Assembly: GCF_024171495.1 (NCBI RefSeq)
Contig: NZ_JALJZW010000008.1
Span: 1-64,000 of the forward strand
Reading direction: 5' to 3'
Origin: Deinococcus sp. HSC-46F16
GTDB lineage: Bacteria; Deinococcota; Deinococci; Deinococcales; Deinococcaceae
Length of the DNA stretch: 64,000 nt
Shown here: positions 12,944-27,196 of the stretch, piece by piece
How positions within the stretch are numbered: position 1 is the stretch's first letter
Layout: each line of letters opens with the position of its first letter
Position numbers and translations under genes: made by a program
The notes under the pieces: generated by a model
What the model saw: the letters and a program-made list of their open reading frames with translations, nothing else
The model's database searches: none
What the model was told of the DNA's origin: nothing

Positions 12944-13717
12944 ATGAGCGTGATCCTGGGCATCGATATCGGCGGCAGCGGCATCAAGGGTGCACCCGTG
13001 GACACGCGGACGGGGCAGCTCACGGCCGAGCGCTGGCGCATTCCCACCCCTGCGGGCGCCCGCCCCGACGACGTGAAGGTGGTCGTGGCCGAACTCGTGC
13101 GGCACTTCGGGCACGGGGGGCCGGTGGGCGTGACCTTTCCCGGCATCGTGCAGCACGGCAAGACCCTGAGTGCGGCCAACGTGGACGAGGCCTGGATCGG
13201 GCTGGACGCCGACGCCCTGTTCACCGAGGCCACCGGGCGCGACGTGTACCTCGTCAACGACGCGGACGCCGCCGGAATTGCGGAAGCGCAGTTCGGGGCC
13301 GCGCGGGACGTGCCCGGCGTGGTGCTCGTGCTGACCTTCGGCACCGGGATCGGCAGTGCGCTGATGCATGGCGGGGTGCTGGTGCCCAACACCGAACTGG
13401 GGCACCTGCGGCTCAAGGGCGACAAGCACGCCGAGAGCTGGGCGTCCGACCGCGCCCGCGAACGCGACGACCTGAACTGGAAGGGCTGGGCCAAGCGCGT
13501 GAGCACCTACCTTCAGCACCTCGAACGCCTCTTCTCGCCGGAGCTGTTCGTGATCGGCGGGGGCGTCAGCAAGCGGGCCGAGAAGTGGCAGCCGCACCTC
13601 CAGACCGACCGCACGAAAGTGGTGCCCGCCGCCCTCCAGAACGACTCCGGCATCGTCGGTGCCGCGATGATGGCCGCCGCCCGCCAGCCAGGGGAGCTGA
13701 CCCAGGAACTTCCCTGA
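12944..13717 (+). CDS. ppgK: Polyphosphate glucokinase (ROK family)
   Basis: This 257-residue kinase phosphorylates glucose to glucose 6-phosphate using polyphosphate and/or ATP. It has the N-terminal phosphate loop [11 protein letters not shown] (residues 6-16), the catalytic Asp in V-N-D-A-D-A-A-G, and the second phosphate loop L-T-F-G-T-G-I-G. The segment T-E-L-G-H-L with K-H-A-E-S-W-A-S-D is characteristic of PpgK. Length matches that family rather than longer ATP glucokinases. The start at ATG 12944 removes an extension that lies inside the upstream GNAT gene. It fits with the amylosucrase and sugar importer elsewhere in the window. Confidence 0.9.
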   Translation: MSVILGIDIGGSGIKGAPVDTRTGQLTAERWRIPTPAGARPDDVKVVVAELVRHFGHGGPVGVTFPGIVQHGKTLSAANVDEAWIGLDADALFTEATGRDVYLVNDADAAGIAEAQFGAARDVPGVVLVLTFGTGIGSALMHGGVLVPNTELGHLRLKGDKHAESWASDRARERDDLNWKGWAKRVSTYLQHLERLFSPELFVIGGGVSKRAEKWQPHLQTDRTKVVPAALQNDSGIVGAAMMAAARQPGELTQELP

Positions 13718-13728
13718 CCGCCACCCCG

Positions 13729-13734
13729 TACGGT
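13729..13734 (+). promoter_or_regulatory. -10 element of the Spo0M-like gene
   Basis: TACGGT lies 7 nt before the ATG at 13742, without a ribosome-binding site. Confidence 0.45.
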
Positions 13735-13741
13735 GATCTGT

Positions 13742-14479
13742 ATGGGATTTCTGAAACGGATGATGGCGGCGGTCGGCGTCGGCGGGGCACGGGTGGACGC
13801 GCGGGTACACAACCCAGCGGTGCGGGTGGGCGAGAGTGTCTCCGGCGTGATCTTGGTGGAGGGAGGCAGCACCGAGCAAAAGATCGAGCGCCTGAACCTC
13901 GGCCTGGCGACCCGCTACAAGAGCGACGACAACTACGTCACGCACACCCTCTTCTCGCAGCCGGTGGTGCCGGGCTTCACCCTCCAGCCCGGCGAGCGCA
14001 AGGAGTACCCCTTTCAGCTTCCGGTTCCCGCGGGCACACCGCTGACCCTGCGCGGCACAGCGGTATGGCTCGTCACCGACGCAGACATCGCGGGGGCCGC
14101 CGACCCCGGCGACACCGACCAGCTCCAGATTCTTCCCAGCCGGGAGATGGAAGCCGTAATCGGCGCTGCCGAGCGTCTGGGCTTCTCGCTGGCGGGCAGC
14201 GAGGTCGAGTACCACCACGGGCGCATCGTGCAGGAGCTGAGTTTCCGGCCCCCCTACGGGCAGTACCGCATTCAGGAACTGGAAATGATGATGCTTCCGG
14301 CCCCCGGCGGCGGCCTCGACGTGATCTTGGAGGTGGACCGCCGCGCGACCGGCCTCGCCAGCCTGTTCACCTCCGAGTTCGAGCAGCGGGGCCGCTGGCA
14401 CGTGCCCGCCTCGCTGCTCGCCGGGGGGCCGGACGCGGTGGCCCGCGAGCTGGGGGCGCGGGTACAGGCGCTGGCGTAA
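13742..14479 (+). CDS. Spo0M-like (arrestin-fold) protein
   Basis: This 245-residue cytoplasmic protein begins M-G-F-L-K-R-M-M-A-A-V-G-V-G-G-A. Features typical of the Spo0M family are the opening V-D-A-R-V, then G-E-S-V-S-G-V-I-L-V-E-G-G, and the mid-region F-Q-L-P-V-P-x-x-T-P. The name comes from a Bacillus sporulation-control protein; in non-sporulating bacteria the role is unknown and may be a membrane or scaffold function. The start is supported by a TACGGT hexamer 7 nt upstream. It follows ppgK by 24 nt. Confidence 0.85.
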   Translation: MGFLKRMMAAVGVGGARVDARVHNPAVRVGESVSGVILVEGGSTEQKIERLNLGLATRYKSDDNYVTHTLFSQPVVPGFTLQPGERKEYPFQLPVPAGTPLTLRGTAVWLVTDADIAGAADPGDTDQLQILPSREMEAVIGAAERLGFSLAGSEVEYHHGRIVQELSFRPPYGQYRIQELEMMMLPAPGGGLDVILEVDRRATGLASLFTSEFEQRGRWHVPASLLAGGPDAVARELGARVQALA

Positions 14480-14508
14480 GCGGGGAAGGGCGCGGCAGAA
14501 TGCGCCCC

Positions 14509-15669
14509 ATGTCTGCCGCCGACCCCCACCTCCCCGAGCTGCTCACCGCCGACGTGCTGTACACGGGCGTCGGGGGTGGGCACGCGCCGGGCGGGGTGGT
14601 GGTGTCCGGGGGGGTAATCGCGGCGACAGGAGACCCGGCCACCCTGCGGGCCAACTTTCCGCACGCCCGCGAGCGCCGGGCCGGGGCCGTGATTGCGCCG
14701 CCGCCGGTCAACGCGCACACCCACCTCGACATGAGCGCCTACGACTTTCAGGCGCTGCCCTACTTCCGCTGGCTGCCGGAGGTCGTGATTGCGCAGCGGC
14801 ACCGGCGCGGGGTGGCGGGGGCGCTCGCGGGGGCCGCCGAACTTGCCCGGCTGGGCACGGGCGCGGTGGGTGACATCGTGTGGGCCGCCGACGTGATGGA
14901 CGCGCTCCTCCCGCGCGAGGACCTGACCGGGGTGCTGTACTTCGAGGTGCTGGGCACCTTTCCCGAGCGGGCCGACCTGATCTTCGCGGAGGTGCGGGGG
15001 CGGGTGGAGCGCTGGCGGCGCCTGGAGCGGCCCGGTGGGTTGCGGGTGGGCCTCACGCCGCACACACCCTTCACCGTCAGCCACCGCCTGATGCAGCGGG
15101 TGACCGAGTACGCGGTGGGTGAGGGCCTGCCGCTCCAGATTCATGTGGCCGAGCATCCCGCCGAGCCCGAACTCTTCCGCACCGGGGGCGGTCCCCTGTG
15201 GGAGCACCGCCTCCCGGCCCTGTATCCGGGCACCTTCGCGGAGGTGATCGGGCGGGAGCCAGAGCCGGACCTGACCCCGGTGCGCTACCTCGACGAACTC
15301 GGCGTGTTGCGGGCACGGCCCACCCTGATCCACATGGTGAACGTGACCCCGGAGGACATCGCGCGGGTGGCTGCCGCCGGGTGCGCGGTCGTGAGCTGCC
15401 CCCGGTCCAACGCGCACCTCGACTGCGGGACCTTTCCCTGGGCGGCCTTCGCCGCAGGGGGAGTGGAGGTCGCGCTGGGCACCGACTCGGTCGCCAGCGG
15501 CGGCAGCCTCGACGTGCGCGACGAGGTGACCTTTGCCCGCACCCGGTATCCCACCCTGGACCCCCGCGTGATCGTCCGGGCCGCCGTCAAGGGGGGACAC
15601 CGGGTCACCGGCACGCGCCCACCGCTGCTGCGGCGTGGGGACGCCTGGGATGACCGCTTCGTCTGGTGA
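14509..15669 (+). CDS. Amidohydrolase, probable aminodeoxyfutalosine deaminase type
   Basis: This 386-residue metal-dependent amidohydrolase has a TIM-barrel with metal ligands N-A-H-T-H-L-D (residues about 66-72) and H-V-A-E-H. Later come L-I-H-M-V-N, S-C-P-R-S-N and the catalytic Asp in L-G-T-D-S-V-A-S. This order matches the ATZ/TRZ-type branch that includes deaminases of S-adenosylhomocysteine and of aminodeoxyfutalosine. The latter acts in the futalosine route to menaquinone, which I recall being used in Deinococcus, so that is the favoured guess. A CAGAAT hexamer 7 nt before ATG 14509 suggests a leaderless mRNA. rpmE follows. Confidence 0.75.
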   Translation: MSAADPHLPELLTADVLYTGVGGGHAPGGVVVSGGVIAATGDPATLRANFPHARERRAGAVIAPPPVNAHTHLDMSAYDFQALPYFRWLPEVVIAQRHRRGVAGALAGAAELARLGTGAVGDIVWAADVMDALLPREDLTGVLYFEVLGTFPERADLIFAEVRGRVERWRRLERPGGLRVGLTPHTPFTVSHRLMQRVTEYAVGEGLPLQIHVAEHPAEPELFRTGGGPLWEHRLPALYPGTFAEVIGREPEPDLTPVRYLDELGVLRARPTLIHMVNVTPEDIARVAAAGCAVVSCPRSNAHLDCGTFPWAAFAAGGVEVALGTDSVASGGSLDVRDEVTFARTRYPTLDPRVIVRAAVKGGHRVTGTRPPLLRRGDAWDDRFVW

Positions 15670-15674
15670 CGTGA

Positions 15675-15680
15675 TATGCT
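15675..15680 (+). promoter_or_regulatory. Extended -10 promoter of rpmE
   Basis: TATGCT is preceded by TGA (TG-n extended -10). It starts 6 nt past the upstream stop codon and gives an rpmE leader of about 40 nt. Confidence 0.6.
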
Positions 15681-15691
15681 GCTGCGGTTGC

Positions 15692-15715
15692 CCGTCACGC
15701 ACAACGACGTGACGG
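15692..15715 (+). promoter_or_regulatory. Hairpin abutting the rpmE ribosome-binding site
   Basis: An 8-bp perfect stem (CCGTCACG at 15692-15699 with CGTGACGG at 15708-15715) overlaps the first G residues of the GGAGGAGG ribosome-binding site. It could modulate L31 translation. Confidence 0.45.
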
Positions 15716-15727
15716 AGGAGGTTCAAC

Positions 15728-15946
<219 letters not shown>

Positions 15947-15990
15947 TTCTCGCCGCCCCCCAGGGGCCGAGCGAAGCGCGAAGCGAATGA

Positions 15991-16015
15991 ACCCCCGGGC
16001 CGCCCTGGGGGTTTT
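15991..16015 (+). terminator. Terminator of rpmE
   Basis: The stem ACCCCC (15991-15996) with GGGGGT (16007-16012), extended by GGG-CCC pairing inside, is followed by TTTT. Confidence 0.75.
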
Positions 16016-16069
16016 GCTGTTGGCTGGTCCGCCCCGCCTGACGGGGTGGGGTGTTTCTCGCGGTTCGCC

Positions 16070-16915
16070 TCAGGGCCTCAGGGTGAAGGGGAGGAGCTGT
16101 CCCCCGATCAGCCACTGGTACGGCCCAGGCTGGAGGTGGCTCATCTTTGTGAAGGGGAAGCTGGGGAAGGTCAGCGTCTGCCCCGGCTGGATCAGGGCCG
16201 AGTTCAGTTCCTCGGTGCAGGCTGCGCCGCTTTGTTCGGGAACCACGCGGCCCATGCGGTCGGCCACCTGAACCGGGAGGCTGCCGCCGCAACTGTAGGT
16301 GAAAAGGAGCGGGGCTCCGGTGGGATTCGTGACGCGGACCTGGAGGCGCGGCACGACCTGAGAGGGACTTTTCGCAGCCCGGATCGCCGCGAGGCTCACC
16401 GTGCGCGGCTGCACGCTGAACCGCACCCGGGGCGCTCGCTCGTACTCGTAAGCGGATTCGACGAACCTCTCCACGCCCGCTGCCCTCGCAACGGGGCGGA
16501 ACACGCCCGCCGGGGCGTACACGGTGACGCGGTTCAGGGTCGTGTTCACCCGCACGGTCAAGTTGGGGCTGCGCTTCTTCAGAGCCTGCGCCGCCTGAAC
16601 GAGTTGCACGCCGCTGTACTTCACGGGCTGGGAACCGCGCGTGACGCCCGGCTTCCCCGCCGCGACCTTGTTCCAGAAGGGGTCCGACTGGAGCCACCGC
16701 CGGGCCTGCTCCTCCCGGCCCGGAGTTGTCAGGGCAGGCACCAGCACCCTGGTCCCCTCGACCGGCACGAACGCCAGTCCCGCGAAACCGGGAACCGCCC
16801 GCGCCGCCCGCAGCAGGTGCGGCCACTCGTCTGGGGCCAGCTCGTCCAGCCCGGTTTGGGCATGCGCCATGCCAGCCAGGAGAACGGACGTGAGGGCCAG
16901 GGCGTGGCGCTTCAT
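16070..16915 (-). CDS. Secreted protein with a BsuPI-like C-terminal domain
   Basis: This 281-residue protein has a signal peptide cleaved near A-H-A-Q (residues 17-20). The C-terminal ~100 residues (R-L-Q-V-R-V-T-N-P-T-G, F-T-Y-S-C-G-G, then L-I-Q-P-G-Q-T-L) resemble the immunoglobulin-like BsuPI proteinase-inhibitor domain. Two cysteines could form a disulfide. The middle has a short region (about 110-145) that resembles a secretion/assembly beta-alpha unit but is not assignable. It probably works in the envelope. TAGCCT 6 nt before the ATG indicates a leaderless transcript. The function is not known. Confidence 0.7.
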   Translation of the reverse strand: MKRHALALTSVLLAGMAHAQTGLDELAPDEWPHLLRAARAVPGFAGLAFVPVEGTRVLVPALTTPGREEQARRWLQSDPFWNKVAAGKPGVTRGSQPVKYSGVQLVQAAQALKKRSPNLTVRVNTTLNRVTVYAPAGVFRPVARAAGVERFVESAYEYERAPRVRFSVQPRTVSLAAIRAAKSPSQVVPRLQVRVTNPTGAPLLFTYSCGGSLPVQVADRMGRVVPEQSGAACTEELNSALIQPGQTLTFPSFPFTKMSHLQPGPYQWLIGGQLLPFTLRP

Positions 16916-16921
16916 GGGCCG

Positions 16922-16927
16922 AGGCTA
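16922..16927 (-). promoter_or_regulatory. -10 element of the BsuPI-like gene
   Basis: TAGCCT on the minus strand lies 6 nt before the ATG at 16915. Confidence 0.5.
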
Positions 16928-16982
16928 CCCCGCCCCCCTGACCCGCGCGTGACGCTCCGACCTCCCCAGCTCCGCTGGGTGG

Positions 16983-16988
16983 CATACT
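16983..16988 (+). promoter_or_regulatory. Extended -10 element of tdk
   Basis: CATACT, preceded by TGG (TG-n), lies 7 nt before the GTG at 16996. Confidence 0.45.
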
Positions 16989-16995
16989 TCCCCCC

Positions 16996-17649
16996 GTGCT
17001 GAAGTCCCCCTACCACGGCGGCCACCTCGAAGTCATCGTCGGGCCGATGTTCAGCGGCAAAAGCGAGGAACTGATCCGGCGGGTGACGCGGGCGGTGATC
17101 GCCCGGCAGCGGGTGGCGGTGTTCAAGCCCGCGCTCGATGACCGCTACCACGCGGCGCACGTCGCCAGCCACGCGGGCCGCAGCCTGGAAGCGGTGGCGG
17201 TGCCGGGCGCGGCGGCGATTCGGGCGCACCTGCTGGGCGAGGGCAAGCTGCTCTCCGACCCCTCCCTGACCCTGCCCGACGTGGTGGGCATCGACGAGGC
17301 GCAGTTTTTCGGGCCGGAACTCGGGCCGCTGGTGCTGGACCTCGCGGCCTCCGGGGTGCGGGTGATTCTGGCGGGGCTGGACCTCGACTTCCGGGCCGAG
17401 CCGTTCGGCTGCATGCCCGACCTGCTCGCGCGGGCTGAGAGTGTGGAGAAGCTGACCGCCATCTGCACGGTGTGCGGCGCCCCGGCGACCCGCTCGCAGC
17501 GCCTGATCGCGGGGCAGCCTGCCCGCTACGACGACCCCGTGGTGCTCGTCGGTGCCCAGGAAACCTACGAGGCCCGCTGCCGGGTTCACCACACGGTGCG
17601 GCCTGCCGCCGCCAACCCGGCTCCGGCCCATGAGGCGCAGGTGCGCTGA
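16996..17649 (+). CDS. tdk: Thymidine kinase (type II)
   Basis: This 217-residue enzyme phosphorylates thymidine to dTMP in nucleotide salvage. It has the Walker A loop G-P-M-F-S-G-K-S (16-23), the Walker B-like [10 protein letters not shown], and the lid region with Y-x-A-R-C near the C-terminus. One C-x-x-C pair (C-T-V-C) plus C-R-V-H gives the zinc site, with His as the fourth ligand. GTG 16996 lies 7 nt after a CATACT -10, and there is no other in-frame start before the P-loop. Divergent from the BsuPI-like gene. Confidence 0.95.
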   Translation: MLKSPYHGGHLEVIVGPMFSGKSEELIRRVTRAVIARQRVAVFKPALDDRYHAAHVASHAGRSLEAVAVPGAAAIRAHLLGEGKLLSDPSLTLPDVVGIDEAQFFGPELGPLVLDLAASGVRVILAGLDLDFRAEPFGCMPDLLARAESVEKLTAICTVCGAPATRSQRLIAGQPARYDDPVVLVGAQETYEARCRVHHTVRPAAANPAPAHEAQVR

Positions 17650-17793
17650 AGTTGAGAAAGTCCCGCCTCTGGGCCAAGTTTCACTAAAGTCTTCGGTCGC
17701 CTCTCAGCGCACAGGACCCGCGAGAACCCGCACAATGGAGCCACCGGACACGTTGCCCGCCTGTCTCCGCCACCGGTTTTCTGGAGGGCCTGT

Positions 17794-18888
17794 ATGACCC
17801 AACCCGGTTCCGACTCCGCCGACCCGCTGGCCTGGGACTACACGGCGCGGACCCAGCGGCGGATGTTCGGGCAACTGGCCTGGGTGGGAACGCTGGCCTG
17901 CCTGGGGACGCTGGCGATCCAGTGGCCGACGCCCACGCCGCGCGACCTGATCGCGCTGCCGCTGCTCACGCTGCTGCTGCTGGGGCTGCTGCTGTGCGTG
18001 CGGCGGCGCTGGATCGGCCTGATTCCGGCGGCGCGGGCGGCGCTGCTGGGGCTCACGGTCTACTTTCTGGTGGGGCTGTGGCCCTGGCCGGGCAGCGGCG
18101 GCGGGCACCTCTCGCTGCTCAGCGAAAGCACCTACTGGTTTCCGGTGCTGTACGCCGGAGCTTTCCTGCTGTTCGCCCCGCGCGAGGCGCTGCAATGGTC
18201 GGCGGTGACGTACCTGCTGGCGCTGGCGGTGTGCCTCTACCGCGTCTTCTGGGGTCCGGAGGCCCGCAGCGTGGACCTCGCGGCCTCGGTGATGCAGTTT
18301 CAGATCGTCGGCCTGATCATGATCCTGATGCAGGCGACCTTCGGGGCGCAGCGCGGGCAACTTCTGGCGGCGCGGCAGGCGGCCCGGCAGGACGCGCTGA
18401 CCGGCCTCGCCAACCGCCGGGCCGGGGAGGAGCGGCTGGCCGAACTCGCGCACGCCGGGCGCCCCTTCATCCTGGTGGTGTTCGACCTCGACCACTTCAA
18501 GGCGGTCAACGACACCTACGGGCACGCGGTGGGTGACCGGGTCTTGCAGATGACGGCCCGTCTCTCGCGCGAGCTGCTGCCCCCCGGCGGCGTAGCGACC
18601 CGCTGGGGCGGGGAAGAGTTCATGCTGATCCTGCCGCCGCTGGAGCCGGGCACGCTGCGGACCCTGCTGGCCGCCCTGCGGGCGCGGTTGGCCCAGGAAC
18701 GGGTGGACGGGGTGAGGGGCATCACGGCGTCGTTCGGCGTGGCCGTCTCCGCGCCCGGCGAGCCGCCCGAGCGGGTGGTGGCCCGCGCCGACGAGGCCAT
18801 GTACGCGGCCAAGGCGCGTGGCCGCGACGGCGTGCAGCACGCGGAACGGTCGCCCGTGGGCCACAGCCGCCCGGACCGGGAGCGCTGA
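17794..18888 (+). CDS. Membrane-bound diguanylate cyclase
   Basis: This 364-residue protein has six predicted membrane segments in residues 25-190 and a C-terminal GGDEF domain (about 200-350). The domain holds D-A-L-T-G-L-A-N-R-R, F-D-L-D-H-F-K-A-V-N-D and the active-site R-W-G-G-E-E-F. These are all the residues needed to make cyclic di-GMP from two GTP. The inhibitory I-site R-x-x-D, normally five residues before G-G-E-E-F, is absent, so product feedback may be weak. The N-terminal membrane module would sense an envelope or membrane signal. GGAGG precedes the ATG. Convergent with the LacI-type gene. Confidence 0.9.
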   Translation: MTQPGSDSADPLAWDYTARTQRRMFGQLAWVGTLACLGTLAIQWPTPTPRDLIALPLLTLLLLGLLLCVRRRWIGLIPAARAALLGLTVYFLVGLWPWPGSGGGHLSLLSESTYWFPVLYAGAFLLFAPREALQWSAVTYLLALAVCLYRVFWGPEARSVDLAASVMQFQIVGLIMILMQATFGAQRGQLLAARQAARQDALTGLANRRAGEERLAELAHAGRPFILVVFDLDHFKAVNDTYGHAVGDRVLQMTARLSRELLPPGGVATRWGGEEFMLILPPLEPGTLRTLLAALRARLAQERVDGVRGITASFGVAVSAPGEPPERVVARADEAMYAAKARGRDGVQHAERSPVGHSRPDRER

Positions 18889-18915
18889 GCCCGGCGCCCT
18901 TCTGGAGGGGCCGCG

Positions 18916-19911
<996 letters not shown>

Positions 19912-19993
19912 GTCACCTTCCACCATAGCGCAGCGTGCCGCTCCCTCCCTGCCCACCCACGGAGCCGGGGACAAAGGGCCGACCCCCCCACCC

Positions 19994-19999
19994 TAGACT
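19994..19999 (+). promoter_or_regulatory. -10 element of the Cu/oxidase-assembly operon
   Basis: TAGACT gives a leader of about 50 nt before the ATG at 20059. It is divergent from the LacI-family gene. Confidence 0.45.
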
Positions 20000-20058
20000 G
20001 CGGGCATTGCTGGCCCCCCGCTTCCTCCCGCGCCCCTGTTCGGAGGCTCCCACTCCTC

Positions 20059-20583
20059 ATGTCCAGACCCACCCCCCTGCTCCTCTCCTTGGCGCTCGCC
20101 GCCGTCGTGATTCCCGCCGCCGCGATTCGCAGCCAGGCGGGGCAACCCTCTGCTCCGGTGGCCCATTCCACCCACGCGGTGCCCGCCCCGTCCTCCTCTG
20201 CCACCTCGGCCCAGCGCCTGCCCCTCACCGTGCAGGGGGCCAGCGTGGTCGCGGTGCCGCCTGGCGCGACCGAGACGAGCGCGGGCATGACCCTGCGCAA
20301 TCCTGGCAAGACCCCGGTGGTGCTCACGTCGGCCCGCAGCTCTGCCGCCGGACACGTCATGCTGATGACCACCCGGCGCGACGCCCAGGGGCGGGTCGGC
20401 ATGAGCGGGGTGAAAAGCCTGACCGTTCCGGCGGGCGGGCAACTCATCCTGAAGCCGGGCGGAGACCACCTGATGCTGATGGACCTGATGCGGCCGCTCA
20501 AGCCCGGCGAGCGTGTTCCGCTGGTGCTCGTCGCGCGGGACGGCCGCACCCTGACCGTCTCCGCCACCGTCCGCCTGCCCTGA
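20059..20583 (+). CDS. Periplasmic copper chaperone PCu(A)C
   Basis: This 174-residue exported protein has a signal peptide or anchor (residues 5-25) and a Ser/Pro/Ala linker. A PCu(A)C cupredoxin-like domain follows, with the copper site H-V-M-L-M, a downstream Met, and H-L-M-L-M (the H-M-x10-M-x21-H-x-M type motif). PCu(A)C passes Cu(I) to the CuA site of cytochrome oxidase, often with SCO1, which is encoded 19 nt downstream. Translation start is at the ATG with GGAGG upstream. It is the first gene of a three-gene operon. Confidence 0.9.
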   Translation: MSRPTPLLLSLALAAVVIPAAAIRSQAGQPSAPVAHSTHAVPAPSSSATSAQRLPLTVQGASVVAVPPGATETSAGMTLRNPGKTPVVLTSARSSAAGHVMLMTTRRDAQGRVGMSGVKSLTVPAGGQLILKPGGDHLMLMDLMRPLKPGERVPLVLVARDGRTLTVSATVRLP

Positions 20584-20602
20584 CCCCCCGAGGACCCTGC
20601 CC

Positions 20603-21261
<659 letters not shown>

Positions 21262-21265
<4 letters not shown>

Positions 21266-22110
21266 CCTTCCTCCCCATGACCCTGGCCCCCGCCGACCTG
21301 AACCCCGGCCTGGCCGAACTGCTCGCCCTGCGCTTCGATCCGCTGGTGTGGTTGCCTGTGCTGGCGGTGACGGCGCTGTACTTCTGGCACTACGCCCGCG
21401 CCCGCCGCACCCCGGAGGGCCGCGCGAACTGGCCGGTGTGGAAGACCGTGCTCTTCGGCCTCGGCGTGGTGCTGCTGATTCTTTCCACCCAGTCGGCGGC
21501 GACGAACCTGACGGTGAACAGCATGGCCCTGTACATGGCCCGGCTGATGGTGCTCGCGGAGGTGGTGCCCCCACTGCTGGTGCTGGGGCTGCCGCGCGGG
21601 ATTCAAATTGACCCGCGCCGTCCCTTCGGGCGATTGCTGGGCGTGCTACTCGACCCCTGGGTGGCGCTGGCGGTGTGGAGTGCGGTCATCATCTTCTGGA
21701 ACGTCCCGGCGGGCTTCAACGCCTCAGTGGTGACGAACACGGCCGCCGCCCTGCTGCCCGCCCTGTACCTGCTGAGCAGCCTGATGGTCTGGAGCGTGGT
21801 GCTGCGGCCCCTGCCCACCGTGCAGCCCGCGCACATCGGCTCGCGCGGGTGGTTCGGCCTGCTTGCCGCCCTGCCCATGATGGCGGTCGCCAGCGTGTGG
21901 CTGTACTCGCGGCAGGTGCTGTACACGCCCTACGTGGGGGCGCTGTGCCTGTGGGACCTCAGCCCCCTGCAAAACCAGCAGATCAGCGGCTGGATCATGA
22001 TGGTGGCCGGACTGCCCGCGATGGCCCTGGCGTTGGTGCAGCTGATGATGTGGCTGATCAAGCTGGCCGACGGGGAGCAGGGGGGGACGCCGCCCGCGGT
22101 GGGGGACTGA
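21262..22110 (+). CDS. ctaG: CtaG-type cytochrome c oxidase assembly factor (caa3 family)
   Basis: This 282-residue membrane protein has about seven membrane segments. Motifs resembling the CtaG_Cox11/caa3_CtaG family are L-W-L-P-V-L-A-V-T-A-L-Y-F-W-H-like and W-S-A-V-I-I-F-W-N-V-P-x-x-F-N, and Y-x-x-Q-V-L-Y-x-P-Y in the final third. These include conserved Trp and His residues near the outer face. It forms an operon with PCu(A)C and SCO1, so a role in copper insertion into the oxidase is well supported by context. A strong bidirectional terminator follows. Confidence 0.88.
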
Positions 22111-22114
22111 ACTG

Positions 22115-22153
22115 CCAGCAAAAGCCCCGGTTCAAGCTGGGGCTTTTTGCTGG
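22115..22153. terminator. Bidirectional terminator between ctaG and polX
   Basis: The long stem CCAGCAAAAGCCCC with GGGGCTTTTTGCTGG has an A-run on one arm and a T-run on the other. It can stop transcription from both convergent units. Confidence 0.9.
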
Positions 22154-22166
22154 TGCGGCCTGCGCC

Positions 22167-24651
<2,485 letters not shown>

Positions 24652-24658
24652 GGGGGAC

Positions 24659-24664
24659 AGGGTA
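24659..24664 (-). promoter_or_regulatory. -10 element of the PHP gene
   Basis: TACCCT on the minus strand lies 7 nt before the ATG at 24651, inside the gap after the EamA gene. Confidence 0.5.
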
Positions 24665-24685
24665 CGCGGTCGGCAGGCGGCGGTC

Positions 24686-25594
24686 CTACTGCGCCCCGCG
24701 CACCGCCAGCCGCGTCCCCACCCGGCCCCCCAGCACATGCAGCACCAGCCCCGCCAGGACCAGCCCGGCTCCCAGCAGCTTGAGCGCGGGGAAGGCTTCC
24801 CGGTAGAAGACGGCGCTCGCCAGCATCCCGAACACGGGCACCAGCAGCGAGAGGGGCGCGATTCGGGCTGCCCCATGCCGCTGAATCAGCCAGCTCCAGA
24901 CCCCGAAGCCCAGCACGGTATTGCCCAGCCCCATAAACAGGACGGCGGCCCAAAACGTGATCCCCGAACCCGTCAGCGTGCCCACCACCGCGTCCCAGCC
25001 TTCGGTCAGCACGGCCAGCCCCGCGAGCGGCAGCGGCGCGATCAGGCTGCTCCAGACCACCAGCGCGAACACGTTGGCCCCGCCCGACGCCCGTACCAGC
25101 AGGTTGCTGATCGCCCATCCCAGCGCCGCCACCAGCGTGAGCCCCAGCCCGATCAGCGTCACGTCCCCGCCCGAGGCCGTCCCGATGACCGCCATTCCCC
25201 CAAAGGCCAGCACCATCCCCAGCATCTGCGGCGGCGTGATGCGTTCGCCCAGAAAGCGGTCGGCAAGGAGAGCCGTGAAAAACGCCTGCGTCTGCATCAA
25301 GAGCGACGCCACCCCCGCGCTCATGCCGAGTTGCACGGCGAGATACAGCAGCCCAAACTGCACCACCCCCACCGCGAGGCCGTAGCCCCACAGAATTCGC
25401 GCAGAGAGGCGCGGGCGCGGCACGAACAGCACCGCCGGAAACGCCGCCACCGCGAAGCGCAGCGCGGCGACCAGCAGCGGCGACGCGTCCGAGACCGACC
25501 ACTTGATCACCACGAAGTTCACTCCCCAGATGAAGGTGATCAGCAGGGCCAGGAGCAGGCTGCGGGCGGGTAGGGGAGAGGGGGCAGGGGGCAT
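24686..25594 (-). CDS. EamA-family (DMT) transporter
   Basis: This 302-residue membrane protein has ten hydrophobic segments in two tandem EamA repeats. The first repeat starts L-L-A-L-L-I-T-F-I-W-G-V-N-F-V and the second T-L-V-A-A-L-G-W-A-I-S-N-L-L-V. Each ends with the conserved G-E-x-I-T-P or R-E-A-F-P before the last helix. Such proteins export amino acids or related metabolites; the substrate is unknown. A TACACT hexamer lies 9 nt before ATG 25594. It is divergent from argF with about 100 bp between. Confidence 0.92.
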   Translation of the reverse strand: MPPAPSPLPARSLLLALLITFIWGVNFVVIKWSVSDASPLLVAALRFAVAAFPAVLFVPRPRLSARILWGYGLAVGVVQFGLLYLAVQLGMSAGVASLLMQTQAFFTALLADRFLGERITPPQMLGMVLAFGGMAVIGTASGGDVTLIGLGLTLVAALGWAISNLLVRASGGANVFALVVWSSLIAPLPLAGLAVLTEGWDAVVGTLTGSGITFWAAVLFMGLGNTVLGFGVWSWLIQRHGAARIAPLSLLVPVFGMLASAVFYREAFPALKLLGAGLVLAGLVLHVLGGRVGTRLAVRGAQ

Positions 25595-25603
25595 CGGCTC
25601 CGG

Positions 25604-25609
25604 AGTGTA
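25604..25609 (-). promoter_or_regulatory. -10 element of the EamA transporter gene
   Basis: TACACT on the minus strand lies 9 nt before the ATG at 25594. Confidence 0.5.
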
Positions 25610-25682
25610 CGGCGCGGGGAAACCGGGGACGCCGAATCTCGCCAATCTTGTCCCCGGTTCTGCATCTTCTTGCATAAACGCG

Positions 25683-25688
25683 TATACT
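25683..25688 (+). promoter_or_regulatory. -10 element of argF
   Basis: TATACT lies 8 nt before the ATG at 25697. It sits in an AT-rich patch with TGCATAAACGCGTATAC, which could hold an ArgR-type operator, but symmetry is poor. Confidence 0.55.
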
Positions 25689-25696
25689 TACTCGCC

Positions 25697-26674
<978 letters not shown>

Positions 26675-26687
26675 GAGAATCGGGCGC

Positions 26688-27196
26688 ATGAACGACGTGG
26701 AATGGCTCGACCTCGTGAACGAGCGCGACGAGGTGATCGGGAGCGTGACCCGCGACGAGGCGTGGGCGCGGCGCCTCCCCGTGCGGGGCGTCAACGCCTT
26801 TCTCGTCAACTCGCACGGCGAGCTGTGGATTCCGCGCCGGACGCTGACCAAGCGGGTGTTCCCTGGCTGCCTCGACATGAGTGTCGGCGGCCATGTGGAG
26901 CGTGGCGAGAGCTATGAGGCCGCTTTTCGACGCGAAACCCAGGAGGAGCTGAATCTGGACGTGAACGCGGTGGCCTGGCGGGAGATCGGCGCCTTTACCC
27001 CGCAGGACGCAGGCCTGAACATCTTCATGCGGGTCTACGAACTCCGCACCGATGCGGCCCCCGCCTACAATCCGCACGACTTTAGCGGGGCCGAGTGGCT
27101 GACGCCCGCTGCCCTGCTCGCCCGCATCGCCGCAGGTGACCCGGCCAAGAGCGACCTCGCGCCGCTGGTGCGGCTTTGTTATGGAGACCGACTGAT

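Noticed and set aside
12685..14508. A long + frame fused in front of the amidohydrolase
   Set aside because: It runs through ppgK and the Spo0M-like gene in another frame, and is Arg/Gly/Ala-rich without domains. The real protein starts at ATG 14509.
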